From Patella vulgata (Eukaryota; Mollusca; Gastropoda; Patellidae), in contig NC_065881.2 of NCBI RefSeq assembly GCF_932274485.2, positions 85,884,724-85,948,723 of the forward strand: a DNA stretch of 64,000 bases, in the 5' to 3' direction. The notes below the pieces were generated by a model. That model saw nothing but the letters and a program-made list of their open reading frames with translations, ran no database searches and had not been told where the DNA came from. The position numbers were made by a program, and so were the translations under genes. Below are positions 1 to 10,337 of the stretch, piece by piece (within the stretch, counting starts at the first letter, position 1; each line of letters opens with the position of its first letter).

Positions 1-150
1 GATGGGAGACCGGAGGACCCGGAGAAAACCCACGTGATTGGGCAGGTGACCTTACTCCTTGTCACGTACAAGCCACTTCACTCATTGACTGACCCTATGA
101 TCTAACGCGCACGCGTTAACCATTCGTCCCCACCCCTCTCACCCCACCCC
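1..150 (-). mobile_element. SINE-B, cut by window edge
   Basis: Reverse-strand SINE-B body (GGAGAAAACCCACG, CCTTGTCACGTACAA) running to the head (GCGTTAACCATTCG). Its 3' tail lies outside the window. Confidence 0.8.
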
Positions 151-520
151 AAATGACCACCTGCGGCTTTAATAAAATGTTTTAAAAAAATATGTGTATT
201 AAAAACACACATGTATATATATATATATATACATGTACTACTTCTGAATTTATTAACATGCTAGTATATCCATATAAGTGTTTTTAATATGTGAAATATA
301 CCTCTATATATGTCTTATAAGAATTAAATATGTGTATATCAAGCTCTAGAATTAGATATTCCCTTGGAGAATGGCACCGGGTCAACTAACCGCTAAATAC
401 TACCCCCCCCCCCCCCCACACACACACACGGAATAGCCTACTTGTACAGCATGGGCATGATCTACCTCTTCTCGCCATGCCTACAATTTCAAATATGTTG
501 ACAAGTCGTTTAGATGTAAA
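151..520. other. AT-rich DNA with microsatellites, no gene
   Basis: Contains a (TA)n run near 213-231 and a C-run followed by (CA)n at about 403-430. I see no coding or structural RNA signal. Confidence 0.6.
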
Positions 521-933
521 TAAAACATACATTATGACGTCACATTAATAATGACGTCATTGTATTAATCATATTAAACATACATTATGCAAGAGCTAAA
601 TCTGCCTACTGCAGGTCTTTTTATAGGCCTGAAATGTTATCTAAATTATTAATTAGACATTTATGATAAATGAAAAGACCTTAATCAACTCTCGATGCCA
701 TCTTATGTGTCGGATTTTCACCGGATTTGAATCCGAGTTGCTGCTCAACGCTCATTGATGATTTAATCCATAAATGAATAATAGAGACAATTTATATTAT
801 TGCACCGACTTTAGTAATGATGATCGAGACTAGGCCTAAAATTCAAACGCTAATATCTCGGTTCAGAGTGGAGCAATTTGAGTGGAATTTTCAGCATATT
901 CCCTTTATCTAATCTTCCATAATATCCCTTTAA
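521..933 (+). mobile_element. MITE-1 copy with CRE-bearing 5' extension
   Basis: The core element runs 574-933 between TTAA words (574-577, 930-933), starting ACATACATTATGCAAGAGC. Upstream (521-573) lies a second ACATACATTATG followed by two TGACGTCA-type palindromes; the same 53-bp block precedes the copy at 39534. MITE-1 has no coding capacity. The TTAA boundaries suit piggyBac- or Kolobok-like mobilisation, which is inference. Confidence 0.75.
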
Positions 934-1240
934 GTGGCCATATGAATGCTTGGTTTCATTATTCAGATATTCGCGAGGTTAATATGTAAAATATTCTCTA
1001 ACGGTATACATTTGTTTCTGTCCTTCAAACCCGCATTTTTTTCTCGCACATCTTGGGTGTTTTTTCTCAATCCGATATCCATGGGAACATAGAATAACTT
1101 GATGTATAGCCTAGCTGTATAACTTACAACTTTCTTCCCCCAACCCGTTCCCCCTCATCTATAAATCACACATGAAACAAATCGGCTTTGTTCAAATCCA
1201 AATTCTTGTTACCAGGTCAACAGGAGCTGAGCCCGACGAG
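934..1240. other. no recognisable feature
   Basis: AT-rich unique sequence; no convincing reading frame or repeat seen. Confidence 0.5.
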
Positions 1241-1244
1241 TGTG

Positions 1245-1800
1245 TGAAATGAAACGAAATAGGCTTTATTGTCCTACTTTTCTGGGGGGGGGGGTGGATG
1301 GCGGATTGGTTAGCACGTGCGTGCTGTATCATAAAGCCTGTCATTGAGTCATCTGGCGTGGTTTCGAATCCCCGGTTGTACGTGACAAGGAGTAGGGTCG
1401 CCTGTCCAACCTCGTGGGTTTTCTCCGGGTCTTCCGGTTTCCTCCCACTGCTAAAGACCCATACGCGCAAGCGAATTATTGAAATAAAATTAAAACCATA
1501 TGTTAGTCCCGAAATGACCTAGTTTGTGTCGAGTGGACGTTAAACCCCTGTCTCTCCCCTACTTTTCTGCACCGACTGGGCTAATGAAGACGACTATTCG
1601 CCATGCAATGTGCTATAAGGGCAGTTTTTCCCAGATAGCAACACTACGTCCTATTCTTATTTCGAATTCCAATTGTCAAGGTTCTTTTTAGGTGCACGAC
1701 AATGTATACACTGAACCACCGAGCTTCCTTCCATGAGCATGACTAGACTCGGTCCATTCTGCACCACTGACAAGGGGAAGCTTTGTCACCAGGATCGAAC
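1245..1800 (-). mobile_element. SINE-A interrupted by a SINE-B
   Basis: SINE-A in reverse orientation. Its 3' tip (GAAATGAAACG and an altered TTTAACGTCCTACT) is left of the SINE-B at 1284-1557, and the body resumes at 1569 (CACCGACTGGGCTAATGAAG). It lacks an intact head. It must predate the SINE-B insertion. Confidence 0.85.
1284..1557 (+). mobile_element. SINE-B nested in SINE-A, 11-bp TSD
   Basis: Near full-length SINE-B from a G-run through GGATGGCGGATTGGTTAGCAC to GTGGACGTTAAACCCC and a short TC tail. It is flanked by perfect CCTACTTTTCT duplications at 1273-1283 and 1558-1568. The target is the SINE-A 3' region. Confidence 0.9.
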
Positions 1801-2020
1801 CGTACAGTTTGCCCGGATAGCGGCGCTAAACTCTTATTTCGAATTCCAACTGTCAAGGTTTCTCTTATATGTATACGAACCTTTGCCTTTCGCCCCATTC
1901 GAACAACTAAGATCGAATCCAGACAGTTTGCCCTGACAGCGCATTCCAACTTCCACGGTTTCTGTTATTTCGCCCCATTCACACATTCCTTGTCAAGACA
2001 AAATCCGGGCGTGAACGCCT
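1801..2020 (-). mobile_element. degenerate SINE-A core, repeated
   Basis: Two further diverged SINE-A core stretches follow the copy to the left: both contain a CCCGGATAGCGGCGC- or CCTGACAGCGC-like block followed by AATTCCAACTGTCAAGG-like text and CGCCCCATTC. Old, internally duplicated remains. Confidence 0.6.
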
Positions 2021-2295
2021 GTACAAATATATGTTTAGATGTAATAATGATAAAATCATATTTGGTGGAGATGCCAATTTAGATAAAAAAAAAATACTCC
2101 ATCTTTTATCTGACAAGATTAGCTCAGTGACCTGTTATTTTAACACAGACTATGTCATCACTTAATATCTGAATAATACTTTTACAATATATCTACATCG
2201 ACGTAGAGTCTAGTCAGTATCTTCGTATAACAGGTGGTAAGCGGGACAGTTCTTTAAATGATACCTCTTATATACCTAGAGTATAACTACTTCTC
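2021..2295. other. AT-rich spacer
   Basis: No repeat or gene recognised. Confidence 0.5.
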
Positions 2296-2522
2296 TGTAC
2301 GTGCGCGCTGTATTATAAGGTCTGTCACTGAGTCAACTGGCGTGGTTTCGATTCCGCGGTTGTACGTGACAAGGAGTAGGGTCGCTTGTTCAACCTCGTG
2401 GGTTTTCTCCGGGTCCTCCGGTTTTCCCCAACTTCTGAAGACCCCTACGCGCAAGCGAATTATTGAAATAAAATAGTCCAGAAATGAGCCAGTCTCTCTC
2501 TCTCATTCTCTCTCTCTCTCTT
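2296..2522 (+). mobile_element. SINE-B, 5' truncated, internal deletion
   Basis: Starts inside the head (GTGCGCGCTGTATTATAAGG), keeps the B box (GGTTTCGATTCC), loses the region between AATAAAAT and the tail, and ends in (TC)n at about 2490-2522. Confidence 0.85.
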
Positions 2523-2682
2523 ATTTAAAAACGGCGTTTGAAAACACATACAGGTCGCGTTTTTAAGTTGGGCCACCGAAACTGGGTGCGGAGAGAAGGT
2601 GTGCACTTACAAAATGGTAAAGACTAGGAGTGTAATCATTACATATCAATCTGGTCGACATCTCCGTTTATCAGCAAGAAAT

Positions 2683-3057
2683 TTAAACTTATACATTATG
2701 CAAGAGCCAAATCTGCCTATTGCAGATCTTTCTTTTGACCTGAAATATTAACTAAATTATTAATTAGACATTATTTAACTTATCCCGACCATGATCAACT
2801 CCCGATGCCATCGGTAGCCTGCGAGCGATATTTACTGGATTTGAATACATTGTGTGATGGACGATTTCACGTCAAAATGGATAATCGAGACGTTTTATCG
2901 TACCGACTTTAGTAATGATGATCGAGGCTAGCCTAAAATTCAAAAGCTAATACGTGTATCACGGTTCAGAGTGGGGCAATTTGATTGAAATTTTTATCAT
3001 ATTCTCTTCACCTTATCTATATTATATCTATTATAGCGATAACTGTCAATCCTTTAA
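2683..3057 (+). mobile_element. MITE-1 copy, 3' end lost
   Basis: Starts TTAAACTTATACATTATG and follows the MITE-1 consensus to ACTGTCAATCCTTTAA; the terminal CATAATGTATC block is missing. Confidence 0.75.
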
Positions 3058-3355
3058 TGTTATAGCAAGCGATTGTTTGCCAGCCATGTTTGTCGACGAT
3101 GTTTTATAACTATTAAGTTGTATTTGATGAGAGGTGGTCCATTTAACGGTTCATCAGTGAATCTTATGTTGCCACCTACAAACTCTTTGATGTTATTTTT
3201 TTATGCCAGACAAGAGTTTTTCCCCTACGCTTTCTTTCTGCAATAGTACTTGTGTATTCGGTCTGTGATTGACGGCACCGTTAGCGTCTATCAGATTGTT
3301 TTACGAACTGTTTTAAATGTAAGTATATCCCTGTCTGTCTACAGCACACCGATAC
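3058..3355. other. no recognisable feature
   Basis: Unique AT-rich sequence without a credible reading frame. Confidence 0.5.
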
Positions 3356-3357
3356 AT

Positions 3358-3645
3358 GATTTTACACCGTGTATACACGCTGTTGTTGTTCTTCTTCTTA
3401 CTGTTTAACGTCCGCTTCCACCGAAGGTGATATCGCAGACAAGACTTATTTTTCATGATTTTACACCGTTGTTGTTCTTCTTAGTGTTTAACGCCCGCTT
3501 CCACCGAAGGTGATATCGCAGACAAGACTTATTTTTCATTATGTTACACCGTGTATACACGCCTGTTGTTGTTCTTCTTCTTACTGTTTAACGTCCGCTT
3601 CCACCGATTGTGATATCGCAGATAAGTCTTATTTTTCATTTTCTT
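3358..3645 (-). repeat. three tandem SINE-C-like units
   Basis: Three units of about 85-100 bp, each holding GTTTAACGTCCGCTTCCACC, GGTGATATCGCAGA and an ACACCGTG spacer. Read on the minus strand each unit ends GCGGACGTTAAACAGTAAG followed by AAGAAGAAC, the SINE-C 3' end. Single relatives lie at 32540, 43040 and 59205. Confidence 0.7.
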
Positions 3646-3654
3646 TAATTATCT

Positions 3655-3932
3655 TAGCGTGGTTCCCCCTTGTCAGTGATGCAGGACGGAGGGCCTGACA
3701 AGGACAGCTGTCTAGTCGTTCGGATGGTACGAAAAACCGAGGTCCCGTGTATACATTGGCATGCAGGTAAAATATCCCTTGACAGTTGAAATTCGATATA
3801 AGAGTAAAAGCCTTAGTGCCGCTGTCCGATGCGAAACTTCCCTCATAGACCACTGTATGGCGTATGCCCGTCTTCATTAGCCCAGTCGGAGCAGAATAGT
3901 AAGACGTTAAACCCCATTTCTTATTATTTCCA
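3655..3932 (+). mobile_element. SINE-A, 5' truncated
   Basis: Body from GCGTGGTTCCCCCTTGTCAG through CAGTCGGAGCAGAATAG to AAGACGTTAAACCCCATTTC. The tRNA-like head is missing. Confidence 0.9.
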
Positions 3933-3952
3933 ATGGTGAAACGCATAACATT

Positions 3953-4264
3953 TTAGTCCAATGTTGCCCCGTCTGCTATGGAGAAAGTTCGGTGTAATGA
4001 ATTTCGCATTTGGAAAAATGTTGTGACCGGGATTAGAGACAGGAATTTATATAAAAGGCATTGGGAACCTATTTGGTGGTCTGAGTCCCGTATTGTAACA
4101 GTATTGACCGATAAACGACTATAGCGAAGAATGTCGACCCATGAGCAGTGAAAGATAAGATTTCGGAGACGCTGTGATTGCCATTTAAAAACAGAATTAG
4201 TTTCATTCCAAATATCATGAACAAAGTCAGTGATACATTTTGATATCTGTAACAGTTCCTGATA
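3953..4264 (-). CDS. unrecognised 103-codon open frame without start codon
   Basis: A stop-to-stop minus-strand frame whose product includes HDIWNETNSVFKWQSQRLRN and YKFLSLIPVTTFFQMR. It has mixed, protein-like composition and overlaps a second open frame. It lies in sequence that matches none of the repeats here, next to a SINE-A. I do not recognise a family. It may be an exon, a decayed gene piece or chance; the first methionine is near the C-terminus, so an independent gene is unlikely. Confidence 0.18.
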   Translation of the reverse strand, partial: YQELLQISKCITDFVHDIWNETNSVFKWQSQRLRNLIFHCSWVDILRYSRLSVNTVTIRDSDHQIGSQCLLYKFLSLIPVTTFFQMRNSLHRTFSIADGATLD

Positions 4265-4421
4265 TTATATACCAAACCACGGCTAAAGGTTGTTATATTC
4301 TTAGTCAATTCCTGGGTGCTTGACCACTGGTACGGGAAATATTTCTACAGTATGAGAAATGGTGCCAGGTGGTTTGCAACATTGTTTTATTTCGTTATAT
4401 TCACAACACTTCACGTGTTTT

Positions 4422-4615
4422 CAGGTCCGTAGCTAGCGGCGGGGGTCCCTCCTGGGCTCCGAACCGGGCTCCGAACCGCGCCCTTTCCATTAAACGCAAT
4501 ACGAAGCCAGCGACCAACGTACACACATCAGTATGGGCGCCCCCTAAAGCCGAGTGACATTGGTTGGGCTGCCCGCTTGCCCCCCCCCCCCCCCACGCCC
4601 CGCTAGCTACGGGTC
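4422..4615. mobile_element. short hAT-like element with C-run
   Basis: Ends are inverted: CAGGTCCGTAGCTAGCGG on the left and CCGCTAGCTACGGGTC on the right. Eight-base flanks match at 7 of 8 (CGTGTTTT and CTTGTTTT). The interior is GC-rich with a long C-run. Same end type as 35286-35445. Confidence 0.6.
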
Positions 4616-5283
4616 TTGTTTTTAACGCAAGGAAACCACTGGGCCAAGAAAACGATCCACTTGGGCCATTCAGCTTTCAATCGCTATTTCGCATGACCTC
4701 AACCTGACGAAGCTCGTTGTGGAAAAGATTTGAATTTGTTATGGCTTTACGTTGATTTGGTAAAATTCATTGATTGGATCACCTGTTTATTCTCTAACAT
4801 TTTAACGTAATGCTAGCAAATAAATTACAAAATGTGAAAATATTTGGTCACGTGTAGACCACATTATAACAATGTCCTGACTTGAAACAAACAGAGTTCT
4901 GTCTCACGCCTTATTTTCAAACATATATTTTTGTTGGTTTACGGAACTGTTATAAGAATAATTGGTAACCACCTACCGCGATTCGCCAAACCCCTCCACC
5001 TAATTCGTGTTTTAAAACTCTTAAGGGTCAAGCAATGTCAAATTCAATTTATATCTTTAGAAACTGAATGTTTTCTGGAAATGATTTTGTCACACTTGGC
5101 AACATTGAGTGGGTCGAAATAGATTGTATAATATTATAATATATTTCTCCGACAGGCGGCTTACTAAATACATAAACTTCGACTTGAAAACAAAACATAT
5201 TATCAGGAAGTGTTTATCTGTTAAAAAAAAACCTGATAGGTTTCTCAATTAACTTTCTCAATTCATTTTATTTTTAAGAATCT
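4616..5283. other. no recognisable feature
   Basis: Unique, AT-rich; a 63-codon frame at 4931-5122 has no recognisable content. Confidence 0.5.
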
Positions 5284-5293
5284 TCCTATTTAA

Positions 5294-5662
5294 GCCGAAA
5301 TGAAATGAAATGAAATGGGGTTTAACGTCTTACTGTTCTGCTCCGAATTGGGCTAATGAAGACGGGCATACGCCATACAGTGTGCTATGAGGGAAATTGT
5401 GCCCGGACAGCGGCACTACTATCGAATTCCAACTGTCAAGGGATCTTTTACGTGCACACCAATGTGTACACGAGACCTCGGTTTTTCGTCCCATCCGAAC
5501 GACTAGACAGCTGTCCTTGTCAGACCCTCCGTCCCGCATCACTGACAAGGGGAAACCACGCCGGAAAATCTGGATGAACTTTCTCGCACAATGCAGGGAT
5601 CGAACACCCGACCTCCAGGCTAGCGAGCCAGCGTCTTACCCACTTAGCCACCGCGGGCCCCC
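5294..5662 (-). mobile_element. full-length SINE-A, reference copy with TSD
   Basis: Complete 369-bp SINE-A in reverse orientation. On its own strand it has GGGCCCGCGGTGGCTAAGTG (A box about 5640-5650), B box TGTTCGATCCC (5596-5609 region), the linker GAGAAAGTTCATC, the body, then GTTAAACCCC and four ATTTC repeats. Perfect 10-bp duplications TCCTATTTAA flank it (5284-5293, 5663-5672). The head identifies a pol III-type, tRNA-derived SINE; mobilisation by a LINE is inferred from the duplications and from truncated sister copies. Confidence 0.95.
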
Positions 5663-5773
5663 TCCTATTTAAACATTGCCACATACATCTTCATGCACGT
5701 ATTGCAGGCCTACCATTTCCATCGCCTGTGGTGAAGGTGGTAGGTATCAACCTGCGTAGACTTCTTGAATGAA

Positions 5774-5782
<9 letters not shown>

Positions 5783-5823
<41 letters not shown>

Positions 5824-6005
5824 GGTTTAACGTCCACACAACACAAACTAGGTCATTTTGGGACTAACACACTGTTCAATTTGGATAGGCGACCCTACTC
5901 CTTTTCACGTACCACCGGATAATCGAAACCACACCAGCTGACTCAATGACAGACGTTATGATACAGCGCGCACATGCTAATTATTCGCCCCCCCCCCCCC
6001 CCGAT
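5783..6005 (-). mobile_element. SINE-B with (GA)n tail and 13-bp TSD
   Basis: Tail (GA)n at about 5778-5820, then GGGGTTTAACGTCCAC, an internal deletion removing the middle, and the head ending in a C-run. Flanks share TGAAAACAAGAGA (5770-5782, 6006-6018). Confidence 0.9.
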
Positions 6006-6154
6006 TGAAAACAAGAGAAAGACTTTTAGATAAGTTTTTTTATAATCCACAAACATGATACAATTTTATATAGAATTTATTTTAGTAATTATTACTAATT
6101 TATATTAACTTAAAACCAAAACTATAAACTCACTAATTCAAAATTCCAACTAAT

Positions 6155-6524
6155 AATCTGATTAAAAAAACAGATCCCATTTCGTTTTGTTTTTTATAGT
6201 TCAAGATTTCGTTTTACTTGTCTTTACTACACTAGGATCTGGAAGAGTAGCTATATAACCCGCGTTCTGGTTAATTTGGTGAATAAGCCAATGAAACGGT
6301 CCGTTGCAGCGAATTCTTGGCGTGCGATGCATGGAACAGTGAGTATCCTACTAGAAACATCAAAGCTGATTGGCTAATCAAGTTTCTGACGTCATACGGT
6401 CAAAAGCCGCTCGTATGACACCTGACGCGACCCCCCACTACAACTGGTCAGATCTTCATGTAGTGTAGGCCATCGAAAGTATATAAAAAAGAAACGAAAT
6501 ATAGATCTGTATTTTAATCAGATT
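6155..6524 (+). mobile_element. MITE-2 copy
   Basis: A 370-bp element with long imperfect terminal inverted repeats: AATCTGATTAAAA then CAGATC and TTTCGTTTTG on the left; CGAAATATAGATCTG and TTTTAATCAGATT on the right. The interior carries GGATCTGGAAGAG and two CCAAT/ATTGG words. No open frame. Copies also at 20024, 33446 and 57301. Confidence 0.85.
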
Positions 6525-6539
6525 AAAACATTACTAACA

Positions 6540-7090
6540 TTAAACATACATTATGACGTCACATTAATAATGATGTCATTATGCAAGAGCAAAATCTGAT
6601 TATTGCAAGTCTTAATTTAGGCTTCAGATGTTATAGAACTTTTAAATTAGATCTTTATTTAAACAACAAGCCCAAAATCAACTCTGTAGACCCACGGATG
6701 GCTCGGCTACAGCTCGGATTTAAATAGGATTTCACTTATTGATAAATTCAAATATGGCGCACCCTGATGAGAATACGTCAGTTAGATCGAGGCTAAATGA
6801 TAGAGTGTACTTAGCGAGGCCGCTGTAGAGCGTTTCCGCATGCCATTGAAAACTTTACTTGATAATCGAGATATGTAGGTGGAGTTAACGCCTGTCAATC
6901 AAACGTTCGGCCAAGGTGAAGGCACATTTCACTACCATTTCTAGTCAAATATTACAAAGATGATAACTAAGTTCAGAATAAAGTAATTTGACTGAAATTT
7001 TCAATATATTCTTCTTTCATCATCTACTTTTAAACTGTTATAGCAAGAATGGCCAACTCTCTATAAAAATCTCCCATAATGTATCTTTAA
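6540..7090 (+). mobile_element. long MITE-1 variant (551 bp)
   Basis: TTAA to TTAA (6540-6543, 7087-7090). It starts with the CRE-bearing block (ACATACATTATGACGTCAC) fused directly to ATTATGCAAGAGC and has extra internal sequence compared with the 320-405 bp copies. Confidence 0.8.
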
Positions 7091-7261
7091 TATGGCACTA
7101 TTTTCTGTACCATTAGAAGTTAAATAATATGACATCTCTAGGCATTTAGGATTAAATATATTATTATTAAAATAGTCGGGAACACGCATCTTAGGAGAGG
7201 TACGTTTCCATACGTCAATTTGTTCAGACTTGAACCATACATTGTGTATTTCAGACAGGGC

Positions 7262-7528
7262 GTTAGATGGCCGAATGGTTAGCGCATGCGCGTTGTATCA
7301 TAAGGTCTGTCATTGAGTCAACTGACGTATTTTCGATTGCCTGGTTGTATGTGACAAGGAGTAGGGTCGCCTGACCAACCTCGTGGGCTTTCTCTGGTTT
7401 CCTCCCACTGCTAAAGACCCCTACGTGCAAGCGAATTATTGAAATAAAATTGTGTCGAGTGGACGATAAACCCATCTCTCTCTCTCTCTTTCTCTCTCTC
7501 TCCCCCCACCCCCTTTCTCTCCTCTCTC
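7262..7528 (+). mobile_element. SINE-B, short deletions
   Basis: Head TTAGATGGCCGAATGGTTAG, B box TTTTCGATTGCC, body lacking the ACCATATGTTAG block, ending in a TC/C-rich tail that abuts a SINE-A-type head. Confidence 0.88.
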
Positions 7529-7650
7529 CGAACGACTAGACGCTATTCCTGGAACTTCACGTGCAACTTTCTCGGCTAACACCGTGATCGAACCCCGCAC
7601 TTCCTGAATAGAAAACAGCACCATACGCATTGAGCCACCGCAGCTCCCAG
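7529..7650 (-). mobile_element. SINE-A-related head fragment
   Basis: On the minus strand GGGAGCTGCGGTGGCTCAAT, then GTGCGGGGTTCGATCACGG and the GCCGAGAAAGTT linker. The anticodon-arm region differs from standard SINE-A, so it looks like a separate subfamily; relatives at 40310 and 63196. Confidence 0.65.
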
Positions 7651-7995
7651 ACAATGGTTGACAAATGTTGACTAATATGAAAGTTGGGGGAGGTTGTATT
7701 GTCGACCACCTAGACTTATTTACCGTACACCAAAATGACAATATTAGTTTAAGTAATAGTAATATTTAACATTTACAGGTGCTCTCCACGTTAACACCAT
7801 GTGTAGGGGAATACCCGCAGTTGTATAAAGCATGCGCAATGTGGCGAACATAGAATACCCATTGCTGTTCCATTGACAATAGAAATGAAATGAAAATAAG
7901 GTGGAGCTGTGTTACTTCAACACGGTGTGTTTATTTTACTTATTAACATGTGGTGTACATTGTCGGGAAACACAAGCAGATATTTCACTCATATA
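7651..7995. other. no recognisable feature
   Basis: No repeat or gene recognised. Confidence 0.5.
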
Positions 7996-7997
7996 AT

Positions 7998-8370
7998 TGT
8001 TAAATATTCGATATTATTTCAAAGTATTGTTATTAATACGATATTATTTCAGAGTAGGCCTACTGTTACCAATTCGATATTATTTCAGAGATGGCCTACT
8101 GTTACTAATTCGATATTATTTCAGAGTATTGTTACGAATTCGATATTATTCCAGAGTATTGCTACGAATTCGATTTTATTTCAGAGTATTGTTACGAATT
8201 CGTTTTTATTTTAGAGCATTGTTAATAATTCGATATTATTTCAGAGTATTGTTACTAATTCGATATTATTCCAGAGTATTGCTACGAATTCTATATTATT
8301 TTAGAGTATTGTTACGAATTTGATATTATTTTGGAGTAGTTTTACTAATTCGATATTATTTTTGTTACGA
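7998..8370. repeat. 30-bp minisatellite, about 12 copies
   Basis: Unit close to TTCGATATTATTTCAGAG plus TATTGTTACTAA. Reading frames through it (about 100 codons) are by-products of the 30-bp period. Confidence 0.92.
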
Positions 8371-8415
8371 ACAAAAACTAACCTCATCGATTCTTTGTAT
8401 AAAATCAAAATATAC

Positions 8416-8639
8416 CTGGCCCCGAGTTCACAAAGCATTCTCAGACTTAAGTTAAGAATTTACTCAACTTTCAATCACTGTTTATGAGAAATATCTTTGA
8501 TCCAGAAACACAAATCTTTACACATAGTTTCTTATTGATGTATTTGATACATTAAAACAACAAAAGTTTTATAAAGGGCAAACATTTTTGAGTAAATTCT
8601 TAACTTAATTCTGAGAATACTTTGTGAACTTGGGACCAG
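8416..8639. mobile_element. foldback element with about 52-bp inverted ends
   Basis: Left CTGGCCCCGAGTTCACAAAG through TTAAGAATTTACTCAA pairs with right TTGAGTAAATTCTTAA through CTTTGTGAACTTGGGACCAG. The roughly 120-bp centre is AT-rich. No target duplication identified. Confidence 0.75.
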
Positions 8640-8661
8640 CTTGCCTTATCTAATCCCTCAC

Positions 8662-8712
8662 ACCTCAATATCTCTCAATATCTCTCTCAATATCTCTCAA
8701 TATCTCTCAAAT
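8662..8712. repeat. TCTCAATA microsatellite
   Basis: Repeated CAATATCTCT units. Confidence 0.85.
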
Positions 8713-8760
8713 ACATCGTGTGAAAACTAGAATTTTTAAATTAGTTGACAACCAAGCTGA

Positions 8761-8890
8761 CGTTTGTTTTACGTCCACCTAACACAAGCTATCTCATTTC
8801 AGCACTAAGATATGGTACGTTTCAATAATGGGCCGAAACCAGGGAAAACACACGCATAAGCCTGTGATCGCAAATCGCACCAACTGACTT
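8761..8890 (-). mobile_element. old SINE-B fragment
   Basis: Diverged minus-strand match: TTTACGTCCACCTAACACAA, then a decayed middle to CACCAACTGACTTTATT-like head remains. Confidence 0.6.
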
Positions 8891-8930
8891 TATTCTAGCA
8901 TAGTTTAATTATTTGAATTATTAAACATAC

Positions 8931-9251
8931 ATTACACAAGAGCTAAATCTGACTATTTCAGGTCTTTCTTTAGGCCTAGAATGTTATATAAACTATTAAT
9001 TAGACATTTATTAAAATGAAAAGACCATAATCAACTCTCAATGCCATCTTATGTGTCGGATTTTCACTGGATTTGAATCCGTTCTGCTGATCCACACCCA
9101 TTGATAATTAAATCCAAAAATGAATAATTCTCGGTTCAGAATGAAACACTTTGACTGAAATTTTCAGCATATCGCCTTGACATTATCTAGTTTTAACTGT
9201 TATAGCGAGAACTGTCAGCTCTTTATCTAATCTTCCACATAGCCCCTTTAA
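8931..9251 (+). mobile_element. MITE-1 copy (321 bp)
   Basis: TTAAACATACATTACACAAG start and CTTCCACATAGCCCCTTTAA end, TTAA at both edges; central part deleted relative to 574-933. Confidence 0.85.
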
Positions 9252-9350
9252 TAGCTCGAGATTATCATAAGGCTCACGTAATGATGTCTGAAATGGTGGG
9301 ACTGGTTAACAAAGGCGGTAAATGAAATACAGGTAATCCACGTAAAGCCA

Positions 9351-9402
9351 CGTCATCATCCTAAATCTAAAACGCACGCGTTAGACCACCTGACCACCTA
9401 AA
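9351..9402 (-). other. tRNA-like head remnant
   Basis: Minus strand reads GGTGGTCAGGTGGTCTAACG, an A-box-like stretch, but no B box follows, so it is at most a fragment of another tRNA-derived repeat. Confidence 0.35.
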
Positions 9403-9447
9403 GTTTATCGACTCACGTTAAATATAGAATATTTATTTCCTCCATGG

Positions 9448-9716
9448 AGGGGGGGGGGATAGCCGAATGGCTAGCACGTGCGCGCTCTATCATAAGGTCT
9501 GTCTTTGAGTCAACCGGCGGGGTTTCTATTTCCCGGTTGTACTTGACAAAGAGTAAGCCTAGGGTCGCCTGTCCAACCTCGTGGGTTTCCTCCCACTGTT
9601 AAAGACTCCTACGCCCATGTGAATTATTGAAATAAAATTTAACCATGTGTTAATCCCGAAAGGACCTAGTTTGTGTCGAGTGGACTTTAAACCCCATTTC
9701 ATTATCTCTCTATTTC
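9448..9716 (+). mobile_element. SINE-B, near full length
   Basis: G-run, GATAGCCGAATGGCTAGCAC, B box variant, body and GTGGACTTTAAACCCCATTT, followed by CATTATCTCTC. The tail mixes CATTT and TC units. Confidence 0.88.
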
Positions 9717-9826
9717 CCCCATCTTACCGTTCAATTTTCAATATCGTATTCATTAAGGTAAATTACATTATTCATTTGACCAGGTAACTTTTATACAATT
9801 AATCAACTCTCTAGAACTTCAGATGG

Positions 9827-9977
9827 CTGTACACGTAAAAGATCATTTGACAGTTAGAATTCGATATAAGTGTAGGCCGTAGCGCCGCTATCCGGGCAGA
9901 ATTTCCCTCGTATATCGTATATCCCTCTTCATTAGCCCAGTCAGAGCAGAACAGTAGGACGTTAAACCCCATTTCAT
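9827..9977 (+). mobile_element. SINE-A, 5' truncated, 9-bp TSD
   Basis: Only the 3' half (TACACGTAAAAGATC to GGACGTTAAACCCCATTTC). Perfect TTCAGATGG duplications at 9818-9826 and 9978-9986 show it arrived already truncated. Confidence 0.92.
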
Positions 9978-10044
9978 TTCAGATGGTTTGGATATTGAAT
10001 GGATCGAAAATTTCACTATATTCATTTCTTATTGTCTATATTGG

Positions 10045-10336
10045 GAGAGACAGAGACAGAGAGAGGGAGGGGGGCAAGGGACAGAGACAGAGAGAGAGAG
10101 GGAGGGGGGGGCAAGGGACAGAGACAGGGAGTTTTACGTCCACTCTACACAAACTAGGTCATTTCTGGACTAACCTATGGTTTCAATTTTATTGCAATAA
10201 TTCGCTTGCGCCTAGGAGTCTTTAGCAGTGGGAGCGACCTTACTCCTTGTCACGTACAACCAATCGGGGAATCGAAACCACGACAGTTGACTCAATGACA
10301 GACCTTATGAAACAACGCGCACCTTACCCACCCCTC
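10045..10336 (-). mobile_element. SINE-B with expanded G/GA-rich tail
   Basis: The tail contains repeats of GGGCAAGGGACAGAGACAG, followed by TTTACGTCCACTCTACACAA and the body to GCGCACCTTACCCACCCC. The tail has acquired a compound minisatellite. Confidence 0.85.
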
Positions 10337-10337
10337 C

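Noticed and set aside
7909-8323. Two overlapping 100-codon repetitive proteins
   Set aside because: Created by a 30-bp minisatellite whose length is a multiple of three.
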